DNA of 13,782 nucleotides from an uncultured Amylibacter sp. (lineage in GTDB: Bacteria > Pseudomonadota > Alphaproteobacteria > Rhodobacterales > Rhodobacteraceae), in NCBI GenBank assembly GCA_938001995.1, contig CALLAV010000333.1, positions 1 through 13,782 on the forward strand. Direction: 5' to 3'. Made by a program: the position numbers and the translations under genes. Shown piece by piece: positions 1 to 7,265 of the stretch; position 1 is the stretch's first letter, and each line of letters opens with the position of its first letter. The notes under the pieces are model-generated. The model saw nothing but the letters and a program-made list of their open reading frames with translations, ran no database searches and was not told where the DNA came from.

Positions 1-914
1 TATCCCGCGCGGTTCGGCTCGTTCGGGGTTTTCGAGACATCAAAGCGGTCGTCAATTTTTGCCCAACCATAGCCCCAATCAGATTTGCCAATGCCGTAGC
101 GTTTAAGTTGGGGGTTAATCTCAAAGGTCTCATCTGAAGACGAGAAGTAGCCGTTGAAATTCTCTTCACAAGCCAGATACGTGCCCCACGGGGTTTCGCC
201 GTTGCCGCAGTTGTTCCATGTGCCTTTGGTCCGCGTGCCCGTTGGATCGGCAGCGGTTTTCAGCAGGTCGTGCCCAGCGGCAGGGCCTGTGATGTCCATG
301 TCGGTATCGGGTGTGATGCGGCGATTGAACGGACTGTCGAGCAGCGGCGCCCATTTGCCATTTTGTTCAGCCAATTCAACAACGGTGACGCCGTGGGCCA
401 TTTTACCCTTCAGCACATCATCATCAGTTTCGGCTTTGCCTTCGGCGCGGTTGCCCCAAATGATTTTGCGGTTGTTGTATTCGTTGTTGGCGACCAGTAC
501 GGTTTTCCCTTCAATGTTGAAGGTCGACATGCCGTCATTGTTGTCGCCAAAAGCGCGGGCTTGTGATGCTGCGTCACCGCGCGTGGTTTCGTCAAATTCG
601 GGCGTGTCGGACCACAGCTTGTCACCCCATTGCACGGCCACGTCCCATTCGTAACCATCAGGCACGGTGATCGTGTCTGCTGTAGAGGCGGGAACCTGAT
701 CGAAAGCAAAACGTGAGGTTGCGGCCTCGGCGGTGGACACCAGCGATGATGTGCCCATCACAAACGTGCCAGCGCCAAAGGTCAGCACGCCAGACAGAAA
801 GCCGCGGCGGGAAATGGCTGCGTCCACAACGGCGTCAAAATCGTTGTGTTCGGGGCGGGGATTGATGACCTCGTCGTAGTCATCGAATGAAATTTCGTCG
901 TCAAAGTCGCGCAT
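1..914 (-). CDS. phoX: PhoX-family (DUF839) alkaline phosphatase, Tat-exported, 3' part missing
   Basis: Only the first 304 codons are present; the frame stays open to the window edge. The product should be a secreted phosphomonoesterase that frees phosphate from organic phosphate esters. Residues 34–42 read ISRRGFLSG, a twin-arginine signal (R36, R37), followed by a hydrophobic stretch and a probable cleavage site near AEA (62–64). Before it lies an acidic leader rich in Asp. Residues 231–257 carry the family signature TWNNCGNGETPWGTYL followed by CEENF; C236 matches the cysteine that binds iron in the characterised PhoX enzyme. Full family members are about 600–680 residues, so roughly half is visible. 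The ATG at 914 is preceded by AGAGG. The upstream Pho box (1032–1049) fits phosphate-starvation control by PhoB. The family call is firm. Substrate preference cannot be judged from this half. Confidence 0.9.
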   Translation of the reverse strand, partial: MRDFDDEISFDDYDEVINPRPEHNDFDAVVDAAISRRGFLSGVLTFGAGTFVMGTSSLVSTAEAATSRFAFDQVPASTADTITVPDGYEWDVAVQWGDKLWSDTPEFDETTRGDAASQARAFGDNNDGMSTFNIEGKTVLVANNEYNNRKIIWGNRAEGKAETDDDVLKGKMAHGVTVVELAEQNGKWAPLLDSPFNRRITPDTDMDITGPAAGHDLLKTAADPTGTRTKGTWNNCGNGETPWGTYLACEENFNGYFSSSDETFEINPQLKRYGIGKSDWGYGWAKIDDRFDVSKTPNEPNRAG

Positions 915-998
915 GATATCCTCTTGGGTTGCAACATAGATGATGTGACCCGCAAGAATCGAGTCATGCGTGTGTTAGGCACTCTGCGTAACGAAGCT

Positions 999-1014
999 TT
1001 AACCATCCGTTAAC
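999..1014. promoter_or_regulatory. CtrA-like box in the phoX leader
   Basis: The plus strand reads TTAACCATCCGTTAAC. This matches the alphaproteobacterial CtrA consensus TTAA-N7-TTAA(C) with the exact 7-bp spacer, and also contains the TTAACCAT half-site. It lies 17 bp downstream of the Pho box as phoX is read and 85 bp before the phoX start codon, about where a PhoB-driven promoter would place its -10 or start site. Binding would therefore more likely repress, or serve a second promoter, than act from a -35 position for the Pho promoter. The site is AT-rich and could arise by chance. Confidence 0.5.
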
Positions 1015-1031
1015 GATTGGGCGACCCTTTG

Positions 1032-1049
1032 GTGACAGTTCCGTGACAG
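1032..1049 (-). promoter_or_regulatory. Pho box (PhoB-binding site) for phoX
   Basis: On the minus strand this reads CTGTCACGGAACTGTCAC: two identical 7-bp repeats, CTGTCAC, 11 bp apart start to start, with a 4-bp spacer. This is the textbook Pho-box layout (CTGTCAT-like heptamers at an 11-bp period). It points toward phoX, ends 118 bp before the phoX ATG, and begins 4 bp beyond the trpS stop codon. No good -10 hexamer is obvious downstream, so the exact transcription start cannot be read off. PhoB control is inferred from the motif and from the nature of the gene. Confidence 0.85.
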
Positions 1050-1052
1050 CGA

Positions 1053-2075
1053 TCAGCGGCTGCGGATCATACCTGCGATATCGTAAGCGCCTGCAAGGAT
1101 CGGCTCGGCGATTTCAGCAGCACGGTTTGCGCCATCCCCAAGGATGCGATCAATCTCGGTCACATCGCTCATCAGGCGGTTCATCTCATCCGTGATGGGG
1201 GACAGATGGCTGACAGCGATTTCTACCAGATCAGGTTTGAACGTGCCGAATTGTTGGCCTGCGACCTCTGCAATTACTTGTTCCGGTGTCTGACCTGTGA
1301 GGGCCGCACGGATGTTCACGAGGTTGCGCGCCTCTGGGCGGTCTTTCAAATCTTCAAGGTTGTCTGGAAGGGCTTCTGGGTCCGTCTTCGCCTTGCGGAT
1401 TTTCTTGGCAATTGTGTCCGCGTCATCGGTCATGTTGATGCGGGACATATCGGATGGGTCCGATTTCGACATCTTCTTGGACCCATCGCGCAAGGACATA
1501 ACGCGGGTGGCCGCGCCGTCGATGATGGGTTCAGGCTCTGGGAAATAGTCCGATTTGAAGTCGTGGTTAAACTTGGCCGCGATATCGCGGGTCAGTTCAA
1601 CGTGTTGTTTTTGGTCCTCGCCCACAGGGACATGGGTCGCTTTGTAGATCAGAATGTCAGCGGCCATGAGCGACGGGTAAGCATAGAGGCCGAGGGACAT
1701 TTTCTCGGCGTTTTTGCCAGCTTTGTCTTTGAATTGGGTCATGCGGTTCATCCAGCCCAGACGCGCCACACAATTGAACAGCCAGCCCAGTTCGGCGTGG
1801 GCGGGGACTTGGGATTGGTTGAACAAGATGGATTTCTTTGGGTCGAGGCCACATGCGATATATGCAGCGGCCAATTCGCGGGTGTTGTGGCGCAGTGTAT
1901 CGGGGTCCTGCCACACCGTGATCGCGTGCAGATCAACCATACAGTAGATGGTTTCAATGCCAGAGTTCTGCATTTCAACAAAGCGTTTTACAGCCCCGAG
2001 GTAGTTGCCAAGGGTCAGGTTGCCCGACGGCTGAATGCCAGAAAAAACACGCGGTGTGAATGATGACTCGCCCAT
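1053..2075 (-). CDS. trpS: Tryptophanyl-tRNA synthetase
   Basis: 340 residues, the usual length for bacterial TrpRS (about 330–350). It charges tRNA-Trp with tryptophan in the cytoplasm. Class I signatures are present: the HIGH-type motif is in [12 protein letters not shown] (16–27, core TLGN 21–24) and the KMSKS loop is at 201–205. The tRNA/ATP-binding stretch [16 protein letters not shown] sits at 151–166. The ATG at 2075 has GGAG six bases upstream. The gene stands alone on the minus strand, with a rhomboid-like gene diverging from it across a short gap. Its stop codon lies 4 bp before the phoX Pho box, so any read-through into phoX would pass that site. No intrinsic terminator is evident after it. 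Confidence 0.97.
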   Translation of the reverse strand: MGESSFTPRVFSGIQPSGNLTLGNYLGAVKRFVEMQNSGIETIYCMVDLHAITVWQDPDTLRHNTRELAAAYIACGLDPKKSILFNQSQVPAHAELGWLFNCVARLGWMNRMTQFKDKAGKNAEKMSLGLYAYPSLMAADILIYKATHVPVGEDQKQHVELTRDIAAKFNHDFKSDYFPEPEPIIDGAATRVMSLRDGSKKMSKSDPSDMSRINMTDDADTIAKKIRKAKTDPEALPDNLEDLKDRPEARNLVNIRAALTGQTPEQVIAEVAGQQFGTFKPDLVEIAVSHLSPITDEMNRLMSDVTEIDRILGDGANRAAEIAEPILAGAYDIAGMIRSR

Positions 2076-2136
2076 AGGAGGCTCCGATTGGTTGTTGCCC
2101 GCGCGTTATCGCGGTAAGGCTGTGCGACGTCAAGTT

Positions 2137-2143
2137 GAGAGAG
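2137..2143 (+). promoter_or_regulatory. Ribosome-binding site supporting the GTG start of the rhomboid-like gene
   Basis: GAGAGAG lies 9 nt before the GTG at 2153. It overlaps the alternative TTG start at 2135, which has no purine-rich site at a usable distance. This is why the shorter form is preferred. The spacing is on the long side, so support is moderate. Confidence 0.4.
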
Positions 2144-2152
2144 TTTCGCCCC

Positions 2153-2848
2153 GTGTTTGATCCGAATGCCGATGCTGCCCCTGTGAACCCCTTACCGCAA
2201 GTGGTGATCTTGCTGGCGGTGTTGTTGGCCGTGCCGGAAATTGTGTTTCAATTGGGCGAGGCGGGGATCATAGGCGGGCCTGTGGGTGCGACGTGGCGGC
2301 AAGTGATTGCGAACAAATACGGGTTTTCCAATCAGGCGATGTATTTGATGTGGGAAACGGCGCAGTACCCGTTTTCCACGTTGGTGCGGTTTGTCAGCTA
2401 TATGTTTGTGGACGTAAATTTGATCGCCACGCTGTTCAGCGTTGTCTTTGTTTTGGCGCTGGGAAAGTTTGTGGGCGAACGGATGTCGTCGCTATCTGTT
2501 TTGGTGATCTTCTTTGGTAGCGGCATTGGCGGTGCGATTTTGCAGGCGCTGTTTAATGGGCCAAATCAGGCGATGCTGGGGGCATCGGCCGCGTCTTTTG
2601 GGATGATCGGCGCGCTCAGTTGGATCCTGTTTTCGCAGCAGCGTGCAGGGGGGGACAATGGGCTGAAAGCATTTCGATTGATCCTGCAGTTGGCTGTGTT
2701 TTTGGGCATTATGGCCTATGTGTTTGGTGGGCGTGGCTGGGTTGATTGTGTCGCGGGATTTGCGGTTGGTTTTCCACTTTGCGCCGTGTTGCGGCCAGTT
2801 GAAGGGCGCGGTTTGGATTTCTGGTTTGAGATGGCGCGCAGGCGGTAA
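2153..2848 (+). CDS. Rhomboid-like integral membrane protein, probably lacking a complete catalytic dyad
   Basis: About 231 residues with six hydrophobic helices, as in the basic rhomboid fold. It resembles the rhomboid-like proteins common in Rhodobacterales (NPLPQVV start, then VFQLG, LGKFVGE, AGFAVGF). GASAASFGMIGA (143–154) aligns with the GlpG GLSGVVYALMG motif, so the nucleophile serine S145 is kept while the next glycine is Ala. In the last helix VDCVAGFAVGF aligns with GAHIAGLAVGL, which puts C199 where the catalytic histidine should be. The helix-2 His and Asn of the oxyanion hole appear to be N89 and T93. I infer a non-proteolytic rhomboid (client binding or quality control), unproven. 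I chose the GTG at 2153: GAGAGAG lies 9 nt upstream and relatives begin near this point. An in-frame TTG at 2135 would add 6 residues but has no ribosome-binding site. Confidence 0.75.
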   Translation: MFDPNADAAPVNPLPQVVILLAVLLAVPEIVFQLGEAGIIGGPVGATWRQVIANKYGFSNQAMYLMWETAQYPFSTLVRFVSYMFVDVNLIATLFSVVFVLALGKFVGERMSSLSVLVIFFGSGIGGAILQALFNGPNQAMLGASAASFGMIGALSWILFSQQRAGGDNGLKAFRLILQLAVFLGIMAYVFGGRGWVDCVAGFAVGFPLCAVLRPVEGRGLDFWFEMARRR

Positions 2849-2883
2849 CGGCGGGCTTTGGATATTTAGATCAAGAAAAAGGG

Positions 2884-4443
2884 CTATCGTTTCACGAAAT
2901 TCCGCAGGCCTTGTTTTGTGAAAGCACCAAAGGCAAGGCAGGCGGCGAAATAGGTGGCGATGCCACCGATGATGAGAATCGCAAGGGCGGCGTAGCGCAG
3001 GCCAGTTGTTGCAAGCCATGTTTCAAGGACCACGCCGAGACCATAGGTGACAACGCCCATAATCACAGCGGCCGCGAGCATACGAGGGACTGCGCGCAAT
3101 AGGCGTTCGTCAAAGGCGGCGGCATTGCCCATGCGGCGGGTTCCGAAATACAACAGAATTGCCAGAATGACAGAGGACAGCGTTGTCCCGATGGCGGCGG
3201 CGAGGTAGCCGAATTGTGCGCTTAAACCGATGGCAAGTGCTGCGTTTAAGACCATCGAGACCAGCGCAAAATAGAAGGGCGTTTTTGTGTCTTCGCGGGC
3301 GAAATACAGGGGTTGGAACACTTTTTGTAACACAAAGGCAGGTAAGCCAATGGCATAGATGGCCAGTGCTGCTGCGGTATTTTGCGCATCGAGTGCGGTG
3401 AAAGCGCCCCGTTCAAACAGCACCGAAACGACTGCTTGTGGGACCACCAGCAAACCAACGGCGGCGGGAATGGTCAATGCGAGTGCAAATTCTGCAGCAC
3501 GGTTAAAGGCGTATTGCCCGCCGTCTGTGTCACCCGATTGCAGTTTTCGGGACAGGTCAGGCAGAAGGACCACGCCAATAGCAATGCCAACAACACCAAG
3601 CGGCAGTTGATACAGACGGTCAGCCACAGACAACCACTGGATCGCGCCGTCGTAGTAGCTGGCCACTTGGCGACCCACCAGAAGGTTGATTTGCACGACA
3701 CCACCGGCGAGCGCGGCAGGGGCTGCGATCATGGCAAGGCGGCGAATTTCGGGTGTAAATCGTGGCAGTTGAGGCAGCAGCCGAATGCCCGCACGGGATG
3801 CAGCAATCCACACCAGCCCGAGTTGTGCCACACCTGCAATTGGTACACCCCATGCAAGGGCGCGGGCGATGTTGCCATCCAGCGCCCATGTACCTGCCAT
3901 TGCAGCAATGAGGATGATGTTCAGAACAACGGGTGCGGCAGCCGCGGCGGCGAAGCGGCCCATAGAATTGAGCACTCCAGAAAGAAGGGCTGCGAGCGAG
4001 ATGAAAAGGATATAGGGGAAACAGATACGGGCGAAATCGGTCGCTAGATCGAACCGTTCGTCCCCTTGAAAGCCTGATGCCATGGCAAGCACGAACCACG
4101 GCATGAACAGTTGCGCAATGAGGGTCAACGCAATGAGGATAGAGGCCAAACCAGCCATAGCATTTTGCGCAAACTCGCGTGCGTTCTCTCCGCTTTCGAG
4201 CTTTTTCGAGAACATCGGCACAAAGGCCATGTTGAACGCCCCTTCGGCAAAAAAGCGGCGGAACATATTGGGCAGGGCAAAGGCCACTTGAAACGCTTCG
4301 GCCACAGGGCCAGAGCCAAAAAAGGCGGCGATCAGAATGTCGCGCACAAATCCCATGATACGAGAGGCCAAGGTCCAACTGCTGACAGTGAAAAAGCTGG
4401 CAAGCAGGCGAATTTTCTTGGGTTTCGCAGCGGTCGTCGTCAT
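2884..4443 (-). CDS. murJ: Lipid II flippase MurJ (MviN)
   Basis: 519 residues, close to the family norm, with many hydrophobic helices consistent with the 14-helix MOP-superfamily flippase. It moves lipid II across the inner membrane for peptidoglycan assembly. The N-terminal region is diagnostic: SRIMGFVRD (27–35), AFALPNMFRRFFAEGAFNMAF (54–74). Counterparts of the essential E. coli charges are R28, R34, R62 and R63; the position equal to E. coli D39 is Glu (E49), a conservative change. The ATG at 4443 overlaps the glnD TGA as ATGA, so translation is probably coupled to glnD. The stop is TAG. The convergent rhomboid-like gene ends 35 bp away, and I see no hairpin terminator in that gap. Confidence 0.97.
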   Translation of the reverse strand: MTTTAAKPKKIRLLASFFTVSSWTLASRIMGFVRDILIAAFFGSGPVAEAFQVAFALPNMFRRFFAEGAFNMAFVPMFSKKLESGENAREFAQNAMAGLASILIALTLIAQLFMPWFVLAMASGFQGDERFDLATDFARICFPYILFISLAALLSGVLNSMGRFAAAAAAPVVLNIILIAAMAGTWALDGNIARALAWGVPIAGVAQLGLVWIAASRAGIRLLPQLPRFTPEIRRLAMIAAPAALAGGVVQINLLVGRQVASYYDGAIQWLSVADRLYQLPLGVVGIAIGVVLLPDLSRKLQSGDTDGGQYAFNRAAEFALALTIPAAVGLLVVPQAVVSVLFERGAFTALDAQNTAAALAIYAIGLPAFVLQKVFQPLYFAREDTKTPFYFALVSMVLNAALAIGLSAQFGYLAAAIGTTLSSVILAILLYFGTRRMGNAAAFDERLLRAVPRMLAAAVIMGVVTYGLGVVLETWLATTGLRYAALAILIIGGIATYFAACLAFGAFTKQGLRNFVKR

Positions 4444-7265
4444 GACATGGCCACCTTGTCACCCTTTTCGATGGCGTCAGTCAGGGCGGCGCGAATTTTG
4501 TCTTGTTTTGCCGGGGAATGCAGTTTCAGGCCGAACATGTCTTTGACATAAAATACATCGACAGCTTGTTCCCCGTAGGTGGCGATCACAGCGCTGGCGA
4601 TGTAAATATTGCTGTTGGACAGGGTGCGGGTCAGATCATAAAGCAACCCAAGGCGGTCGCGCGTGTCCACCTCGATGATGGTGTAGATGTCGGATCCTGT
4701 GTTATCGAAAGTGATAACCGTCGGCACATTGAAATCCCGTTCGCGTTTCTTGATCTTACTGCGCGAGCGGAGTTCTTCGCGGGTGACGACCTCGCCTTTT
4801 AGCGACTTGTTGATCATATTGCGTAGACGGGTGAGGCGGGACTTTTCGTAGGGCGCGCCGTCGCTGTCTTGGACCCAGAACACAGAGGTGGCAAAGCCGT
4901 CTGTCGTCGTGTAGGTCCGTGCGTCGACCACGTTCGCTCCGACAAGCGCGAGCGCCCCTGCAAGGCGCGAAAAGATGCCAGGGTGATCTTGCAAAACGAA
5001 ACAGGCGCGGGTGGCGTCGCGGTCATTGTCAGGTTTGATGTCTGTCGCAATTTCAGAGGTAGAGGCTTTGGCGAGCAGTTTTGCCATAACCTTGTGTGTG
5101 CCCGTATCCAAGCCCTGCCAATATGATGGGTAGTGACGCTCAAACTCGGCTTCGAACTGTTCTTGTGTCCATTTTGGCATGGCAGCGCGGAACGCGTCTT
5201 GCGCCTCGCCCGATGAATGCAGTTCGCCGATTTTGTCGACACCCTCTTGCAAGGCCATGCGCGTGTATCGGTACAGGTCACGGATCAACTGCGCCTTCCA
5301 GTTGTTCCAGGTGCCAGGCCCAACGCCGCGAATATCGCAGACGGTAAGGACCGTCAGTAGGTTTAGACGCTGCGTGGTTTTCACGACTTTGGCAAATTCA
5401 CGCACAGTGCGCGGATCAGACAGGTCCCGTTTTTGCGCAACGTCGGACAGCAGCAGGTGATGTTCGACCAACCAAACCACCGTATCGGTTTCCGCCTCTG
5501 TGAGACCCAGTTGCGGTGCAATTTCGCGTGACAACCGCGCACCGGCGATCGAGTGATCTTCTGGTAAACCCTTCCCAATGTCATGCAGCAGCATTGCCAC
5601 ATACAAAACTTTGCGATCTACGCCGTCTTCCAGAATGCCAGAGGCGACGGGCAGGCTCTCTTTCAATTGGCCTTTTTCGATCCGTGCGAGGTTCGAGATA
5701 CATTGGATCGTGTGTTCGTCGACAGTATAGTGATGATACATATTGAACTGCATCAACGCGACAATGCGTTCGAATTCAGGGATAAATGCGCCCAGAACAC
5801 CCAGCTCATTCATACGACGCAAGGCACGTTCGGGGTTGCCATAATCCAGCAGCGTGGACAGGAACATCTTTTGTGCGGCTGGATTGGCGCGCAGGTCATC
5901 ATCAATCATATGCAGATTGGCCACGATCAAACGCATGGTTTCTGGGTGGATCAAAATGTCAGAGGCAAGCGCCTGTTCAAACACCTGTAAAAAGTTTAGC
6001 GGATCGGACAGAAATGCGGCTTCATCAGCCACGGCCAGCCGTCCGTGTTCAATCACATACCCGTCGGGCACATCGTCGTCGTCACGGTTCCACGGCATCG
6101 CATTTAAAATCCGCGCGCCAAAGGACGGTTGTTGTTTGACATGTTGCGCTTCGAGCGTGGTCAAAAAGATTCGCGTCAGATCACCCACATGGGTCGCATG
6201 ACGGAAATAGTCCTGCATAAACGCTTCGACCGCCAACAGGCCTTTGTTCTCGTGGTATCCAAGGGCTTCGGCCACCGCGACTTGGTAGTCAAAGGTCAGT
6301 TGCTCTATGGCACGACCAGCGCTGAGGTGTAAATGACAGCGCACGGTCCAAAGGAAATCCTCGGCCTCAGCAAAGTTCTCGACTTCTTGCTCGGTAAAAT
6401 ATCCTTGGTAAATCATTTCGGACGCGAGTTTTGCACCCGACAGGTATTTTGTGATCCAGAACAGTGTTTGCAGATCGCGCAATCCGCCTTTGCCTTCTTT
6501 CACATTTGGTTCCAGCAGAAAGCGTGTTGCACCTTGTTTTGAGTGACGTTGCTCGCGTTCTTCCAGCTTGAGCGCGACAAATTCAGGACCTGTGGATTTG
6601 AATAACGTCTTCCACAGTTTCGTATCGAGCGACGCCGCAAGATCCGCATCCCCCGTTAAATAGCGGGCCTCCAGCAAAGCGGTGCGAATGGTCAGATCTG
6701 TTTTGGCCAATCGCAAACACTCATCAACTGTGCGCGTGGCGTGGCCGATTTTTAGCTTTAAATCCCATAGAACATAGAGCGTGGATTCCACCACGTTTTC
6801 CGCCCAAGGGGTCATCTTGTAAGGTGACAAGAACAACAGATCCACGTCAGAAAATGGTGCCATTTCCCCGCGTCCATAGCCACCAACTGCAAGCATGGCG
6901 ATCTTTTCAGAACTGGTCGGGTTCGGATTGGGGTGCAAATGCTCGATCACGCAATTCAACGCGGTCGTCACCAATTGATCCGTAACATAGGTATACGCCC
7001 GCGTGGTTTCGCGGGTTTTGAATGGATCGGCAAGATAGGTGTTTTTGATCGCATCCCGTGCTGCAAGGTTTGCAGCATTCAACGCTGACGAAATTGCGGT
7101 GCGTTTGGCGAAGTTGTCTTTGGCAGTGCTGACGTCATGCGCAATGCTTTTCAAAATCGTCGGCGCATCAAAAAGCAATCCCGGCGCACAGATCAATGCG
7201 CCGGGATCGGGTTTGGTCTTTGTCTCCGACTTAGATCGAGACTTTGTTTTAGAAACCGGTGCCAC
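4440..7265 (-). CDS. glnD: Bifunctional uridylyltransferase/uridylyl-removing enzyme (PII regulator)
   Basis: 941 residues from the chosen start. GlnD adds UMP to PII proteins (GlnB/GlnK) when nitrogen is short and removes it when glutamine is plentiful. Domains in order: a basic Lys/Ser-rich N-terminal tail; a nucleotidyltransferase with GGYGRGEMAPFSDVDLLF (128–145; catalytic Asp 140 and 142); a GlnD linker region; an HD hydrolase domain with LLHDIGKG (559–566; H561, D562); and two C-terminal ACT domains near 754–800 and 862–912, which sense glutamine. The frame is open back to 7370, but I place the start at the GTG at 7265. It has GAGGAG five bases upstream, and a longer form would run far into the preceding lipoprotein gene. 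It overlaps that gene by 17 nt and murJ by 4 nt (ATGA). Confidence 0.96.
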   Translation of the reverse strand: MAPVSKTKSRSKSETKTKPDPGALICAPGLLFDAPTILKSIAHDVSTAKDNFAKRTAISSALNAANLAARDAIKNTYLADPFKTRETTRAYTYVTDQLVTTALNCVIEHLHPNPNPTSSEKIAMLAVGGYGRGEMAPFSDVDLLFLSPYKMTPWAENVVESTLYVLWDLKLKIGHATRTVDECLRLAKTDLTIRTALLEARYLTGDADLAASLDTKLWKTLFKSTGPEFVALKLEEREQRHSKQGATRFLLEPNVKEGKGGLRDLQTLFWITKYLSGAKLASEMIYQGYFTEQEVENFAEAEDFLWTVRCHLHLSAGRAIEQLTFDYQVAVAEALGYHENKGLLAVEAFMQDYFRHATHVGDLTRIFLTTLEAQHVKQQPSFGARILNAMPWNRDDDDVPDGYVIEHGRLAVADEAAFLSDPLNFLQVFEQALASDILIHPETMRLIVANLHMIDDDLRANPAAQKMFLSTLLDYGNPERALRRMNELGVLGAFIPEFERIVALMQFNMYHHYTVDEHTIQCISNLARIEKGQLKESLPVASGILEDGVDRKVLYVAMLLHDIGKGLPEDHSIAGARLSREIAPQLGLTEAETDTVVWLVEHHLLLSDVAQKRDLSDPRTVREFAKVVKTTQRLNLLTVLTVCDIRGVGPGTWNNWKAQLIRDLYRYTRMALQEGVDKIGELHSSGEAQDAFRAAMPKWTQEQFEAEFERHYPSYWQGLDTGTHKVMAKLLAKASTSEIATDIKPDNDRDATRACFVLQDHPGIFSRLAGALALVGANVVDARTYTTTDGFATSVFWVQDSDGAPYEKSRLTRLRNMINKSLKGEVVTREELRSRSKIKKRERDFNVPTVITFDNTGSDIYTIIEVDTRDRLGLLYDLTRTLSNSNIYIASAVIATYGEQAVDVFYVKDMFGLKLHSPAKQDKIRAALTDAIEKGDKVAMS

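Noticed and set aside
1206..2063. 285-codon open frame on the plus strand opposite trpS.
   Set aside because: It is antisense to a certain gene, has low-complexity composition expected from the complementary codon bias, and shows no recognisable family.
2102..2113. Short palindrome CGCG-TTAT-CGCG between trpS and the rhomboid-like gene, considered as an operator.
   Set aside because: Four-base arms of alternating CG are common by chance in this base composition and match no regulator I can name.
2849..2883. Search for a bidirectional terminator between the rhomboid-like gene and murJ.
   Set aside because: No inverted repeat of useful length is visible in the 35-bp gap.
3382..4047. 221-codon plus-strand open frame opposite murJ.
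   Set aside because: Composition is that of an antisense frame and it has no start context.
3620..4462. 280-codon open frame on the minus strand in another frame of murJ and the end of glnD.
   Set aside because: Cys/Arg/His-rich translation typical of a shifted frame; murJ fully explains the region.
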